Positions 19,106 through 28,468 of a DNA stretch of 64,000 bases are shown piece after piece; the first letter of the stretch is position 1, and each line of letters starts with the position of its first letter. The stretch covers positions 1,860,001 through 1,924,000 of the forward strand of contig NZ_MPZS01000001.1 in NCBI RefSeq assembly GCF_002020135.1, read 5' to 3'. The notes beneath the pieces were generated by a model that did not search any database, had not been told where the DNA came from, and saw only the letters and a list, made by a program, of their open reading frames with translations. The position numbers and the translations under genes are program-made. The stretch comes from Thioclava marina (GTDB lineage: Bacteria; Pseudomonadota; Alphaproteobacteria; Rhodobacterales; Rhodobacteraceae).

Positions 19106-19501
19106 TCAGCCGCGGTAATCCGCATCACTGACCTTCTCGAGCCAGGTGACGACCTCACCGTCGACCGCTTCCTGAATGGCGATATGGGTCATTGCCACGT
19201 CGGGGGCGGCGCCATGCCAGTGCTTCTCCCCTGCCGGGAACCAGACCACATCGCCGGGGCGGATCTCTTCGATTGGGCCGCCATCGCGTTGCACCCGGCC
19301 AAGTCCTGCGGTCACGATCAGCGTCTGGCCCGCCGGGTGGGTGTGCCATGCGGTGCGTGCGCCGGGTTCGAAGGTCACGGCCGCCCCTGCCGCCTGACCG
19401 GGCGGTTCGGCCTGAAAGAGCGGGTCGATCCGGACTGTGCCGGAAAACCAGTCATCCGGTCCCTTGACCGAGGGCGTACTGCCTGCGCGGGTGATTTTCA
19501 T
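19106..19501 (-). CDS. Cupin-domain protein (mandelonitrile lyase / QdoI-like small cupin)
   Basis: 131 residues, a single cupin barrel. Motif 1 is [23 protein letters not shown], with HTH and a Gln where many cupins have Glu. Motif 2 is [20 protein letters not shown], giving the third histidine, so a divalent metal site is likely. Small cupins of this type often sit beside SDR and carboxymuconolactone decarboxylase-like genes; their substrates are mostly unknown. GGAGG is nine bases before the ATG. It is the first gene of the minus-strand unit and is divergent from the LysR gene. Confidence 0.9.
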   Translation of the reverse strand: MKITRAGSTPSVKGPDDWFSGTVRIDPLFQAEPPGQAAGAAVTFEPGARTAWHTHPAGQTLIVTAGLGRVQRDGGPIEEIRPGDVVWFPAGEKHWHGAAPDVAMTHIAIQEAVDGEVVTWLEKVSDADYRG

Positions 19502-19614
19502 GAGAGCCTCCAGCTTTCGGGTTGCTGTGGTTGTTATATGGCTTGCCGAGACTTATTGATTAGGGTCGGAGCCTCGTTTGAACTTATCGACTACAGCCAT
19601 GAATTGGAGCCGCG

Positions 19615-20502
19615 ATGGCACAGACCGATTTCAACGATCTGATGTGGTTTCTCGCCGTCACTGAGGAGGGTAGCTTCACCCGCGCGGCGGCCAAGCTTGG
19701 CGTGGTGCAATCAACATTGAGCCACCGGATCAAGAAACTCGAGACGAAGATGGGCATGCGTCTTCTGGCGCGCACGACCCGCTCTGTCTCCACGACCGAG
19801 GCGGGCGAGCGGTTGCGCCGGACGCTGGCACCACGTGTGAGCGAGATCGAGGAAGAGATCGCGGCATTGATGGAGCTGCGTGACAGGCCTGCGGGTTCGG
19901 TGCGGATCACACTGTCGCATCATGCGCTGACGCAGCTGATCTGGCCCAAGCTACGGCCCGTCCTGCGTGACTATCCCGACATCCGGCTGGAGCTGAGCGT
20001 CGATGGTGGTTTTCGCGACATTGTCGAGGATGGATTCGATGCCGGGATCCGATTGGGCGAGAGCGTCGAGCATGACATGATCGCCCTGCGCGTCGGGCCG
20101 GATTGGCGATTGGTCGCGGTCGCGACCCCCGACTATCTCGCCGCCCGGGGGCGCCCCGCTCATCCGCAGGACCTGCTTGCGCATGACTGCATCAACCGGC
20201 GTCTGGTGACGGCGGGCGGCCTTTATGCATGGGAGTTCGAGAAGGACGGCAAGGAGTTGCGGGTGCGCGTCGAGGGGCGCTTGACGCTGAATGACGAAGC
20301 AACGATCGTCGCGGCGGCGCTTGATGGTGTCGGCATCGCCTATGTTCCCGAGGATATGGTCGCCGAGCATCTTGAAAGCGGAGCGCTCGAGCTTCTTCTG
20401 GATGACTGGTCGCCGCGCTTCGCCGGATATCACATCTACTACCCGAGCCGGCATCAGAACCTTCCCGCCTTCAAGGTCGTCGTGAACGCATTGCGGCATT
20501 GA
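19615..20502 (+). CDS. LysR-family transcriptional regulator
   Basis: 295 residues. The winged helix-turn-helix occupies 1-65 (FNDLMWFLAVTEEGSFTRAA, then KLGVVQSTLSHRIKKLE), and the effector-binding domain covers about 90-290 with typical strands (RLELSVDGGFRDIVEDGFDA). It belongs to the large group resembling DsdC/AaeR/YafC-like regulators that control a divergent oxidoreductase operon. GGAGC precedes the ATG. The 113-base space to the cupin gene should hold the shared operator, but no unmistakable T-N11-A palindrome was picked. Confidence 0.93.
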   Translation: MAQTDFNDLMWFLAVTEEGSFTRAAAKLGVVQSTLSHRIKKLETKMGMRLLARTTRSVSTTEAGERLRRTLAPRVSEIEEEIAALMELRDRPAGSVRITLSHHALTQLIWPKLRPVLRDYPDIRLELSVDGGFRDIVEDGFDAGIRLGESVEHDMIALRVGPDWRLVAVATPDYLAARGRPAHPQDLLAHDCINRRLVTAGGLYAWEFEKDGKELRVRVEGRLTLNDEATIVAAALDGVGIAYVPEDMVAEHLESGALELLLDDWSPRFAGYHIYYPSRHQNLPAFKVVVNALRH

Positions 20503-20757
20503 GGGCGGCGGCTCGAACGCCTCGGCCCCCTCGAAACGTGACCCCCGCTGCGAGACAGGCGCGCTTGCCCTGCAACTCACGCAATGCCTCTTTACCTCGA
20601 AGTGGCCCTCGAGTTTTCATTGGGTTTGCGAGGGGTGCGAAAACGACAAATCCGGTGTGCCTCCATAACATCCCCCGAATTCGAGCCGCGCCCCAAAGCG
20701 TCTGGCTTTTGTGGCCCGGCTTTGGCACAAATCCACAAAGCAATAAAGGCAGGTCGG

Positions 20758-21330
20758 ATGCAGGTTGAGACAACCCCTTTGAGCGGCGTTCTGGTGATCA
20801 CGCCCCCGCGCTTTGGCGATCATCGTGGGTTCTTCTCGGAGAGCTACTCGGCGAAGCGCTTCGCCGAGGCGGGGATCGCGATCGGTTTCGTTCAGGACAA
20901 TCACTCGGTCTCGGAAACCTTGGGCACCGTGCGCGGTCTGCATTTCCAGGCGCCACCCCATGCGCAGGCAAAGCTCGTGCGTTGCGGGCGGGGGCGGCTT
21001 TGGGATGCCGCGGTCGATATCCGCAAGGGCAGCCCGACTTATGGCCAGTGGTTCGGCACGGAACTCAGCTTCGAGAATGGCAAGCAGCTCCTGATCCCTG
21101 CGGGCTTTGCGCATGGGTTCGTCACGCTCGAGCCGGGCACCGAGATCGTCTACAAATGCTCGGATTACTACGCGCCGGAGTGCGAGGGCGCCATCCGTTG
21201 GGACGACCCCGATCTGGCGATTGACTGGCCGCTTTCCGCAGGAACAGAGCCTGTCCTGTCGGGCAAGGATGCCGAAGCGCCTGCCTTCGCCGATCTCGAC
21301 AGCCCCTTTGTCTGGGAGGGTGCGGCATGA
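20758..21330 (+). CDS. rfbC: dTDP-4-dehydrorhamnose 3,5-epimerase
   Basis: 190 residues (RmlC). Motifs are [13 protein letters not shown], the QDNHSVS loop, [17 protein letters not shown] (catalytic His region), [12 protein letters not shown] and [12 protein letters not shown]. It epimerises the 4-keto-6-deoxy sugar. The chosen ATG has AGG upstream and the family N-terminus [11 protein letters not shown]; the frame is open another 58 codons with no support. It opens the rfbC-rfbB-rfbD-rfbA-glycosyltransferase string and overlaps rfbB by four bases. The 255 bases before it hold no gene; they probably carry the promoter. Confidence 0.97.
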   Translation: MQVETTPLSGVLVITPPRFGDHRGFFSESYSAKRFAEAGIAIGFVQDNHSVSETLGTVRGLHFQAPPHAQAKLVRCGRGRLWDAAVDIRKGSPTYGQWFGTELSFENGKQLLIPAGFAHGFVTLEPGTEIVYKCSDYYAPECEGAIRWDDPDLAIDWPLSAGTEPVLSGKDAEAPAFADLDSPFVWEGAA

Positions 21331-22364
21331 AGATCCTCGTCACAGGCGGCGCCGGGTTCATCGGCTCGGCGGTCGTGCGCCTCGCCGTCTCGCGCGGCCA
21401 TAAGGTCGTCAACCTCGACGCGCTGACTTATGCCGCCTGCCTCGAGAACGTCGCCTCCGTGGCCGATAGCCCGCTCTACGCGTTCGAGAAGGCAGATATC
21501 CGCGACCCCAAGGCGCTGGCCGAGATCTTCGTGCGTCACAAGCCTGACGCGGTGATGCATCTGGCGGCGGAAAGCCATGTGGATCGCTCGATCGACGGCC
21601 CCGGCGCCTTCATCGAGACCAACGTGATGGGCACCTACAACATGCTGCAGGCGGCCCGCAGCTTTTGGGAGGCCGAGGGCCGCCCCGAGGGCTTCCGCTT
21701 CCACCACATCTCGACCGACGAGGTCTATGGCACGCTTGGCCCGACGGGGCAGTTCACCGAAGAGACACCCTACGCGCCGAACAGTCCCTATTCCGCCTCG
21801 AAAGCGGGCTCGGACCACCTCGTGCGCGCCTGGCACGAGACCTATGGGCTGCCGGTCGTGCTCACCAATTGCTCGAACAATTACGGCCCCTACCACTTCC
21901 CCGAAAAGCTCATCCCGGTGGTGATCCTCAACGCGCTCGCGGGCAAGCCGCTGCCGATCTATGGCGACGGCTCGAACGTGCGCGACTGGCTCTATGTCGA
22001 GGATCACGCGGATGCTTTGCTTCTGGTGCTGGAGAAGGGCGCTTTGGGGCGCAGCTACAATATCGGCGGCGAGAACGAGCGCTCGAACCTCGAACTGGTG
22101 CGCACGATCTGCGCCATTCTCGACCGGTTGCGCCCAGCCAAGCAGCCTTACGCCGAGCAAATCACCTTCGTCACCGACCGCCCCGGCCACGACGCGCGTT
22201 ACGCGATCGACCCGACCCGCATCCGCGAGGAACTGGGCTGGCGGCCGAGCGTGACGGTCGAGGAAGGGCTGGAGCGCACCGTGCGGTGGTATCTCGAGAA
22301 CGAAGACTGGTGGCGGCCGCTCTTGGAGCGGCACGGCGTCGGCGAGAGGTTGGGCAAGGCATGA
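21327..22364 (+). CDS. rfbB: dTDP-glucose 4,6-dehydratase
   Basis: 345 residues. The extended-SDR signature [16 protein letters not shown] is at the N-terminus, [16 protein letters not shown] and ISTDEVYG contain the catalytic Thr/Asp/Glu region, and [12 protein letters not shown] has the Yxxx[17 protein letters not shown] is typical of RmlB. It makes dTDP-4-keto-6-deoxyglucose. ATGA overlaps link it to rfbC and rfbD. Confidence 0.98.
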   Translation: MKILVTGGAGFIGSAVVRLAVSRGHKVVNLDALTYAACLENVASVADSPLYAFEKADIRDPKALAEIFVRHKPDAVMHLAAESHVDRSIDGPGAFIETNVMGTYNMLQAARSFWEAEGRPEGFRFHHISTDEVYGTLGPTGQFTEETPYAPNSPYSASKAGSDHLVRAWHETYGLPVVLTNCSNNYGPYHFPEKLIPVVILNALAGKPLPIYGDGSNVRDWLYVEDHADALLLVLEKGALGRSYNIGGENERSNLELVRTICAILDRLRPAKQPYAEQITFVTDRPGHDARYAIDPTRIREELGWRPSVTVEEGLERTVRWYLENEDWWRPLLERHGVGERLGKA

Positions 22365-23206
22365 TCCTGGTCTTTGGACAGACGGGCCAGGTTGCGCAGG
22401 AGATGCAACAGCTCGTGCCTGATGCGACGTTTTTGGGCCGTGATAGGGTCGATTTGAGCGAGCCCGAAGCTGCCGCCACAGCAATCCGCGAGGCAAATCC
22501 GAGTGCCGTGATCAACGCGGCCGCCTATACGGCTGTCGATAGAGCCGAAGAGGAAGAGGCACTCGCGAAGGTGGTCAATGGCGACGCTCTCGGCGCAATG
22601 GCCGAGGCCTGTCGTGACCTGGGAATTCCGCTCGTTCATATCTCGACCGATTACGTGTTCGACGGTTCGGGCGAACGACCGTTCACGCCGATCGATCCGA
22701 CCCGGCCCCTTGGTGCCTATGGCAGGACCAAGCTCGCGGGCGAAGAGGCAATTCGCGCGGCGGGTGGCCCCTATGCGATCCTGCGCACCAGCTGGGTCTT
22801 CTCCGCCCATGGCGCGAATTTCGTAAAGACGATGCTGCGCCTGTCGGAAAGCCGCGATCATCTGCGGGTGGTGGCCGACCAGATCGGTGGGCCGACGCCT
22901 GCCCGCGCTATCGCCGAGGCCTGCCTGACGATCGCGCAAGACTTGCAGCGCGCGCCGGAGAAAAGCGGCGTTTACCATTTCTCAGGGGCTCCGGATGTAA
23001 GCTGGGCAGGCTTCGCACGAGAGATCTTCGCGCGGGCCGGGCGTCAGGTAAACGTGGAGGAGATCCCCTCCACCGCCTATCCGACGCCTGCGAAACGGCC
23101 GCTCAACTCACGACTCGACTGCAGCGATCTGGCCGTGTTCGGCCTGCAAAGACCCGATTGGAGATCGGGATTGGATGAAGTTTTGACCGAATTGGGGGCG
23201 ATATGA
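22361..23206 (+). CDS. rfbD: dTDP-4-dehydrorhamnose reductase
   Basis: 281 residues. It has the glycine motif [59 protein letters not shown] (YxxxK) and [18 protein letters not shown]. It performs the last step to dTDP-L-rhamnose with NAD(P)H. The ATG sits in an ATGA overlap with rfbB; the longer open frame through rfbB is a shadow. Confidence 0.97.
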   Translation: MILVFGQTGQVAQEMQQLVPDATFLGRDRVDLSEPEAAATAIREANPSAVINAAAYTAVDRAEEEEALAKVVNGDALGAMAEACRDLGIPLVHISTDYVFDGSGERPFTPIDPTRPLGAYGRTKLAGEEAIRAAGGPYAILRTSWVFSAHGANFVKTMLRLSESRDHLRVVADQIGGPTPARAIAEACLTIAQDLQRAPEKSGVYHFSGAPDVSWAGFAREIFARAGRQVNVEEIPSTAYPTPAKRPLNSRLDCSDLAVFGLQRPDWRSGLDEVLTELGAI

Positions 23207-24072
23207 TGCGCAAGGGGATCATTCTGGCAGGCGGTTCCGGCACGCGGCTTTATCCGATCACGATGGGCGTCTCGAAGCAGCTCCTGCCGGTCTATGACAA
23301 GCCGATGATCTACTATCCGCTGACGACGCTGATGCTGGCGGGCATTCGCGAGATCGCGGTGATCACCACGCCCCACGATCAGGAGCAGTTCATCCGGACG
23401 CTGGGCGATGGCAGCCAATGGGGGCTGACCCTCACCTATATCACCCAACCCTCGCCCGATGGTCTCGCGCAGGCCTATCTGCTGGCCGAGGATTTCCTTG
23501 CCGGCAGCCCTTCGGCAATGGTTCTGGGGGACAACATCTTCTTCGGCGCGGGGCTTCAGAACGTCTTGAGGTCCGCCAACGAGCAGACCGAGGGCGGCAC
23601 TGTCTTCGGCTACCGCGTCCGCGACCCCGAGCGCTATGGCGTGGTCGATTTCGACGAGAGCGGCAAAGCCCGCGCGATCATCGAGAAACCCGAGGTCCCG
23701 CCGTCGCAATTCGCGGTGACCGGGCTCTATTTCCTCGACGGGACCGCGCCGGAGCGAGCGAAGACGATCACCCCCTCGGCCCGCGGTGAGCTGGAAATCA
23801 CGACGCTCCTCGAGACCTATCTGCACGAGGGCAACCTTTCGGTCACCCAGATGGGCCGCGGCTTTGCCTGGCTCGACACCGGCACCCATGGCAGCCTGCT
23901 GGACGCGGGAAATTTCGTGCGGACGCTGGAGGAACGTCAGGGGCTGCAAAGCGGGTCGCCCGACGAGATCGCTTATGAAAAAGGCTGGATCAGCGACGAG
24001 CAACTGGCTGACCGAGCGAAGAAATTCGGCAAGAACAGCTATGGTGAGTATCTGCTGCGTCTGATCGAGTGA
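23203..24072 (+). CDS. rfbA: Glucose-1-phosphate thymidylyltransferase
   Basis: 289 residues. Nucleotidyltransferase motif [17 protein letters not shown], then [35 protein letters not shown] and VLGDNIFFG are those of RmlA. It makes dTDP-glucose from dTTP and glucose-1-phosphate. Two adjacent ATG codons (23203, 23206) are possible; both follow GGGGGCG and the first overlaps the rfbD stop. The order C-B-D-A is unlike the B-D-A-C order of enterobacteria but normal for related alphaproteobacteria. Confidence 0.98.
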   Translation: MMRKGIILAGGSGTRLYPITMGVSKQLLPVYDKPMIYYPLTTLMLAGIREIAVITTPHDQEQFIRTLGDGSQWGLTLTYITQPSPDGLAQAYLLAEDFLAGSPSAMVLGDNIFFGAGLQNVLRSANEQTEGGTVFGYRVRDPERYGVVDFDESGKARAIIEKPEVPPSQFAVTGLYFLDGTAPERAKTITPSARGELEITTLLETYLHEGNLSVTQMGRGFAWLDTGTHGSLLDAGNFVRTLEERQGLQSGSPDEIAYEKGWISDEQLADRAKKFGKNSYGEYLLRLIE

Positions 24073-24078
24073 GCCGGG

Positions 24079-24993
24079 ATGGCTCGCGTCACGATCTTGA
24101 TGGCGGTGCATGAGCCGGGGCCGGAACTGGCTGAACAGCTTGCCAGTTTCTCGGCTCAGACACATCGGAATTGGCATTTGATCGAGAGCGACGACAGCAG
24201 GACCGCGTCGGCGCGCGCGGCTCTGGACCGCTTTGAAGCGGAGGGGCATTCGGTTATCACGGTGCAGGGGCCGGGGCAGGGCCCAGGTCCGAACTTTCAG
24301 TTTCTTTTGCAGCACACCGACGCGAATGCGCGGGATTTCATTGCTTTTTCAGATCAGGACGATGTCTGGTTTCCCGAGAAACTCGAACGCGCGCTTCTGG
24401 CGCTGAAGGCTGAAGATTGCCCTGCGCTTTACTGTTCACGCAGCCTCGTGACCGGGGCGTCGCTCGAAGATCCGCAGCCGTCGCCGCCACGTCCGCGCCC
24501 GCTCGGGTTTCACAACGCGTTGGTCCAAAACGTCGCCGCGGGCAACACGATCGTGCTCAACCCGGCGGCGGCGCGGCTCGCGCGGGAGGCGGCGGCCGAG
24601 GCCGGGCCGATCCTCAAGTTCGATTGGTGGCTGTATCAAGTGCTGTCCGCTTGTGGTGCGGCGTTGATCCATGATGATCGTCCGACGCTTTATTACCGCC
24701 AGCACGGCGGCAATGCCGAAGGGGAGAACCTGTCCGCCCAAGCGAGGGTAAGCCGCCTGCGCCGTTTTCTCAAAGGCGAATGGCGCAACTGGACCGATGC
24801 GCAACTGAGGGCACTGGCTGCCTCGCGCCACCGTTTCACCCCTGAAAACCGGGTGCTTTTCGATAGATTCGTTCGGATACGCCAAGCGCCCCTGCCGTCC
24901 CGTTTCACGCAATTCGCGCGGCTCGGGCTTTATCGCCAAAGCCGGGCGGGAACGGTTGCGATCTGGTTCGGGGCGCTGTTTCGGCTGATATAG
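24079..24993 (+). CDS. Family 2 glycosyltransferase, candidate rhamnosyltransferase
   Basis: 304 residues. The GT-A core is visible: VTILMAVHEPGPELAEQLAS at the N-terminus, ESDDSRTASARA and the signature FIAFSDQDDVWFPEKLE (about 94-105), which is typical of GT2 enzymes adding rhamnose or related sugars in O-antigen and polyrhamnose synthesis. The sequence later has a W-type acceptor loop (FDWWLYQVLSACG) and a C-terminal basic region. It is the last gene of the dTDP-rhamnose string, six bases after rfbA, which suggests it uses dTDP-L-rhamnose. Its acceptor is unknown. Confidence 0.85.
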   Translation: MARVTILMAVHEPGPELAEQLASFSAQTHRNWHLIESDDSRTASARAALDRFEAEGHSVITVQGPGQGPGPNFQFLLQHTDANARDFIAFSDQDDVWFPEKLERALLALKAEDCPALYCSRSLVTGASLEDPQPSPPRPRPLGFHNALVQNVAAGNTIVLNPAAARLAREAAAEAGPILKFDWWLYQVLSACGAALIHDDRPTLYYRQHGGNAEGENLSAQARVSRLRRFLKGEWRNWTDAQLRALAASRHRFTPENRVLFDRFVRIRQAPLPSRFTQFARLGLYRQSRAGTVAIWFGALFRLI

Positions 24994-24996
24994 AGC

Positions 24997-25635
24997 CTAA
25001 ATGCGGAAGATCGGTTGCAGCAGCCGCGGCAGGAAGCTCTTGAATTTCAGTGGCGCGTCGGTTGCTGCAAGGCAGATGCAGACGTCCTCCATCCCGGCAA
25101 CCGGGGTGTGGTCGAGATCGTCGCTGGCCACTTCCACGTCACCGACGCCGAACCGCCCGGTCTCATCCGAGAACGAACCCTGCAAGACCAGTGTCAGCTC
25201 CAGCCCGTTATGGCCATGATCGGGCACGGCCATGCCCGGCGGGATGTAAAGCAATCGGGCCGAGCCCTCGCGATCCTCGCTCAGGATTGCCTGACGAATA
25301 CCGCCGCCAAGCGCGCGCCAGCGCGGTTCGGCCCCACCCATCGCCTCGACGACGGCACCGGGATAAATGCCCGAGCGCGCGGGTGCGGTGAATGCCGCCG
25401 GCGGATCGCTGTCGAGCCCGTCAAAGACCCGTTTGCGCAGATCGTCGCTTGCAGAGACCGCGTCGAGCGATTCCAGAACGACCCCCCCGGCCAACTCCTC
25501 GGCTTCCAGCCGCGCCCGACAGTCGTCGCATTGGCTCACATGTGCCGCCACGACCAGCGAAAACGCATGGCCCAGCGAGCCGGTCGCATAGGACCGGATC
25601 AGCCAATCGGGCAAATGATGCGTAATCTCCGTCAT
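24997..25635 (-). CDS. chrR: ChrR-type zinc anti-sigma factor
   Basis: 212 residues. The N-terminal zinc anti-sigma domain has His6/His7, His32, Cys36 and Cys39 (AAHVSQCDDC), matching the H-H-x3-C-x2-C ligand set of R. sphaeroides ChrR. A cupin domain follows, with DHGHNGLE giving His140, His142 and Glu146, and His176 in DDLDHTPVA, again nearly superposable in number on the R. sphaeroides cupin ligands. ChrR holds RpoE inactive until singlet oxygen or peroxide releases it. Its ATG overlaps the rpoE stop (ATGA), so both are cotranscribed. Confidence 0.93.
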   Translation of the reverse strand: MTEITHHLPDWLIRSYATGSLGHAFSLVVAAHVSQCDDCRARLEAEELAGGVVLESLDAVSASDDLRKRVFDGLDSDPPAAFTAPARSGIYPGAVVEAMGGAEPRWRALGGGIRQAILSEDREGSARLLYIPPGMAVPDHGHNGLELTLVLQGSFSDETGRFGVGDVEVASDDLDHTPVAGMEDVCICLAATDAPLKFKSFLPRLLQPIFRI

Positions 25636-26219
25636 TCCTCTCTCAGATCCTTCAATTCGTGCCGCAGTTTCTCCAGCGCCAACCGGATCCGCGACTTGAT
25701 CGTTCCCAGTGCAAGGCCCGTTGCCTCGCGAATTTCTGCCTGAGTGAGCTCGCCCACATAGGCGCGCTCGATGATCTCGCGCTGCGCTTCGGGCAGGGTC
25801 TCGAGCGCCTGGCGCAGCTGTGCGGCTTCCTGTTCCAACCCGACCAGAGCATCGGCCTCGGGCGACTCGCGCGTTTCGGCCTCGGCAATCATCTCGTCTG
25901 GAACGGGGCGCGGGCGCCTCCGGATCACATCGATCTGCCGATTGCGCGCGATCCGGTAAATCCAGGCCGAAGCCCGGGCCCTGCTCTCATCGTAGAGATG
26001 GGCCTTGTGCCAGATCGTCAGCATCACATCCTGCACCACGTCTTCCGCCGCCGCGCCGGACATCCCCGAACGCATCAGCATCCCCTTCAGACGCGGCACG
26101 AAGTGATCGTAGAGCCGCGCGAAGGCTGCCTTGTCGCGTCGATCCCGCACCGCGACCAGCCATTCGGTCTGTTCGCAGGCCTCGTCGGACGCATTTGCTG
26201 ACGTTTTGCGGTTGTCCAT
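25632..26219 (-). CDS. rpoE: RpoE-type ECF sigma factor
   Basis: 195 residues from an ATG with GGGAAGAG upstream. The frame is open another 51 codons, but these lie in the promoter region. Region 2 is FARLYDHFVPRLKGMLMR through WIYRIARNRQIDVIRR; region 4 is LRQALETLPEAQREIIERAY through LGTIKSRIRLALEKLRHEL. Coupling to chrR marks it as the ChrR-controlled group that directs the singlet-oxygen response. It is divergent from the lipid-modification operon, and a TGATCT box on its own strand suggests autoregulation. Confidence 0.93.
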   Translation of the reverse strand: MDNRKTSANASDEACEQTEWLVAVRDRRDKAAFARLYDHFVPRLKGMLMRSGMSGAAAEDVVQDVMLTIWHKAHLYDESRARASAWIYRIARNRQIDVIRRRPRPVPDEMIAEAETRESPEADALVGLEQEAAQLRQALETLPEAQREIIERAYVGELTQAEIREATGLALGTIKSRIRLALEKLRHELKDLREE

Positions 26220-26304
26220 TCTCTTCCCGGCAGAGGCGAGCCCCGCCGCCATTGGCGCGGGCAATTTCGTCTCAAGGTTTGTGGTCGCTTCCCTCAGCAT
26301 GAAC

Positions 26305-26334
26305 CAACTACGCGCACAATGCGCAGACAGATCA
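26305..26334 (-). promoter_or_regulatory. Candidate sigma-E promoter of rpoE-chrR
   Basis: On the minus strand TGATCT (26334-26329), an 18-base spacer and TAGTTG (26310-26305). The -35 is one base from TGATCC, the known -35 of RpoE-dependent promoters in R. sphaeroides. It lies about 86 bases before the rpoE start. Confidence 0.5.
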
Positions 26335-26354
26335 CACGGAGGCGAAAAAACTTC

Positions 26355-26384
26355 TGATCCAAACCCTAACATCCGCCGTTACGT
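26355..26384 (+). promoter_or_regulatory. Candidate sigma-E promoter of the lipid-modification operon
   Basis: TGATCC (26355-26360), an 18-base spacer and TTACGT (26379-26384), 24 bases before the ATG of the amine-oxidase-like gene. The -35 is identical to that of RpoE-dependent promoters of R. sphaeroides. With the opposite-strand box it forms a divergent pair 20 bases apart. Confidence 0.6.
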
Positions 26385-26408
26385 CTTCAAGTCTTTGGGA
26401 GAACTGCG

Positions 26409-27719
26409 ATGTCCTTCGATGCCTTGCATCCTCACGCCCAGCGGATCGCCATAATTGGATCTGGGATCTCGGGTCTCGCCGCGGCCTGGCAGCTGGCGCC
26501 GCACAACCGCGTGACGGTGTTCGAGGCGGAAGCGCGTCTTGGCGGCCATTCGCGCACGATCGTTGCGGGGCGCAATGGCGATCAGCCGGTCGATACGGGC
26601 TTCATCGTGTTCAATTACGCTAATTATCCCCACCTGACGCGGCTTTTCTCGGAGCTGGATGTGCCGGTGGAAAAATCGGATATGGGGTTTGGCGTCACGA
26701 TCGATCAGGGGCGGATCGAATACGCGCTGCGCGACCTCGGCAGCCTGTTTGCCCAAAAGCGTAACCTGTTGCGGCCGGGATTTGGCCGGATGATCGCCGA
26801 TATCGCGAAGTTCAACACCAAGGCGGTCGCGCTGGCGCAAAGTGACGATGTGACGATCGATCAGCTGCTTGACGAGCTGCGTATGGGAGAGTGGTTCCGC
26901 CGCTATTATCTTCTGCCCATCTGCGGCGCGATCTGGTCGACCCCGGCGGACACGATCGGGGAATTTCCGGCCCGCAGCCTTCTGCGCTTCTTCGAGAACC
27001 ACGCGCTCTTGTCGGCCACCGGGCAACATCAGTGGTGGACGGTTTCGGGCGGCTCGATCGAATATGTGAAGCGGCTGGAGCGTGCCTTGCGCCTGCGCGG
27101 GGTCGAATTCCGCCTAGGCTCGGCAGTGAAAGCGATTCAGCGCAGCCCGAAATCAGTCACTATTTCAGTGGAAAATGCTGCTCCGGAACAGTTCGATCAG
27201 GTGATCATCGCCACGCATTCCGATCAGGCACTCAAGCTTTTGCCGAACCCGACCGGGGAGGAGCGCACGGCACTTTCGGCGGTGCGCTATCAGCCCAACG
27301 ATGTCTATCTGCATCGCGACGAACGCCAGATGCCCGTGCGGCGTGCCTGCTGGTCGAGTTGGGTCTATCAGGCGCAGACGCGAGCGAACGAGACCCGCCT
27401 TGGCGTGACCTACTGGATGAACCGGTTGCAAAATATTCCCGAGAGCGATCCGCTCTTTGTCACGCTCAATCCCGAGAACCCGATTGCCGATGAAGCGATC
27501 TATGATCACGAGGTTTTCTGGCATCCCGTTTTCGACCGCGCGGCCCTGCGGGCTCAGGAACAGATTCAGGCGATTCAGGGCCAGAACCGGACTTGGTATG
27601 CGGGCGCGTGGCTGCGGCACGGGTTCCACGAGGACGGCTTTGCCTCGGCGGTACGGGTTGCCCGCGCGCTCAATCGCGGCGCCATCCCCGCATCCGAGCT
27701 TGAGGCGGTCCCCGCATGA
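26409..27719 (+). CDS. FAD-dependent amine-oxidase-like protein, UfaD-type candidate
   Basis: 436 residues. The FAD motif IAIIGSGISGLAAAWQLAP is followed by VFEAEARLGGHSRT, the PVDTGFIVFNYANYPHLTRLF segment typical of this group, and a C-terminal FAD region (NRTWYAGAWLRHGFHEDGFASA). In R. sphaeroides the homologous gene beside rpoE-chrR (RSP_1091) is needed to turn methylated unsaturated fatty acyl chains into furan fatty acids; such proteins act as desaturases of phospholipid acyl chains. GGGAGA precedes the ATG and a TGATCC promoter box lies upstream. The stop overlaps the DUF1365 gene by four bases. Confidence 0.88.
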   Translation: MSFDALHPHAQRIAIIGSGISGLAAAWQLAPHNRVTVFEAEARLGGHSRTIVAGRNGDQPVDTGFIVFNYANYPHLTRLFSELDVPVEKSDMGFGVTIDQGRIEYALRDLGSLFAQKRNLLRPGFGRMIADIAKFNTKAVALAQSDDVTIDQLLDELRMGEWFRRYYLLPICGAIWSTPADTIGEFPARSLLRFFENHALLSATGQHQWWTVSGGSIEYVKRLERALRLRGVEFRLGSAVKAIQRSPKSVTISVENAAPEQFDQVIIATHSDQALKLLPNPTGEERTALSAVRYQPNDVYLHRDERQMPVRRACWSSWVYQAQTRANETRLGVTYWMNRLQNIPESDPLFVTLNPENPIADEAIYDHEVFWHPVFDRAALRAQEQIQAIQGQNRTWYAGAWLRHGFHEDGFASAVRVARALNRGAIPASELEAVPA

Positions 27720-28468
27720 TCGCCCAGTTCTGCCCCGGCGAAACGACCCATGCGCGCCGCGGCTCGATCGGGCACAAGTTTCGCTATCACGTGGATTATG
27801 TGTTGCTCGATCCCGAGGCGCACGGTCCTTGGCCGCGCCTTTTCTCACGAAAGGGCGGCAATCTCGCGCGGGTGGATGACCGCGATTATGGCGGGGCGCC
27901 GGGGAAGGGCGAGGGGGCGGCCTGGGTGCGCCGCAAGCTGGCCGAATTCGGGGCGCCGGAGCCTGCACGGCTGTTTTTGCTGACGCAGCCGCGGATCTTC
28001 GGCTCGGGCTTCAATCCGGTGAATTTCTGGCTGGTCTATGATGGCGGGGATAAGCTCCGCTGTGTGATCGCGGAGGTGAACAATACTTTCGGCGACCGGC
28101 ACTCCTACCTCTGTGCGACACCCCAATTCGACCCTATTACAGCGGAAACCGAGCTTCAGGCGGAGAAAATCTTTCACGTTTCTCCCTTTCAGAAGATCGC
28201 GGGCGAATACCGCTTCCGCTTCCATATCGACGCCGAGCGGATCCGCATCCGCATCGACCATCGCAACGGTGAGGAGGGGGTGATCGCCACGCTCACCACC
28301 GCACGCCGCCCGCTCAGCTCGAAAGCGCTGCTGATGGCTGCGATACGCCGTCCGCTTACTCCGATCCGCACGCTGGGCCTGATCTATTGGCAGGCTCTGC
28401 AACTCAAGCTCAAAGGCGCGCGCTACCTGCCGCGTCCGACACCCCCAAGCGAGGAGATCAGCCGATGA
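27716..28468 (+). CDS. DUF1365 protein
   Basis: 250 residues. Family features are HARRGSIGHKFRYHVDYVLLD near the N-terminus, LLTQPRIFGSGFNPVNFWLVYD, VIAEVNNTFGDRHSYL and EKIFHVSPFQ. The biochemical function is unknown, but the family is nearly always found between a FAD amine-oxidase-like gene and a cyclopropane-fatty-acid-synthase-like gene, and the R. sphaeroides counterpart (RSP_1090) belongs to the RpoE regulon. ATGA overlaps with both neighbours indicate one operon. Confidence 0.9.
   Translation: MIAQFCPGETTHARRGSIGHKFRYHVDYVLLDPEAHGPWPRLFSRKGGNLARVDDRDYGGAPGKGEGAAWVRRKLAEFGAPEPARLFLLTQPRIFGSGFNPVNFWLVYDGGDKLRCVIAEVNNTFGDRHSYLCATPQFDPITAETELQAEKIFHVSPFQKIAGEYRFRFHIDAERIRIRIDHRNGEEGVIATLTTARRPLSSKALLMAAIRRPLTPIRTLGLIYWQALQLKLKGARYLPRPTPPSEEISR

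Noticed and set aside
21665-22360. Long N-terminal extension of rfbD
   Set aside because: It runs through rfbB in another frame; the ATGA overlap and the family N-terminus fix the start at 22361.
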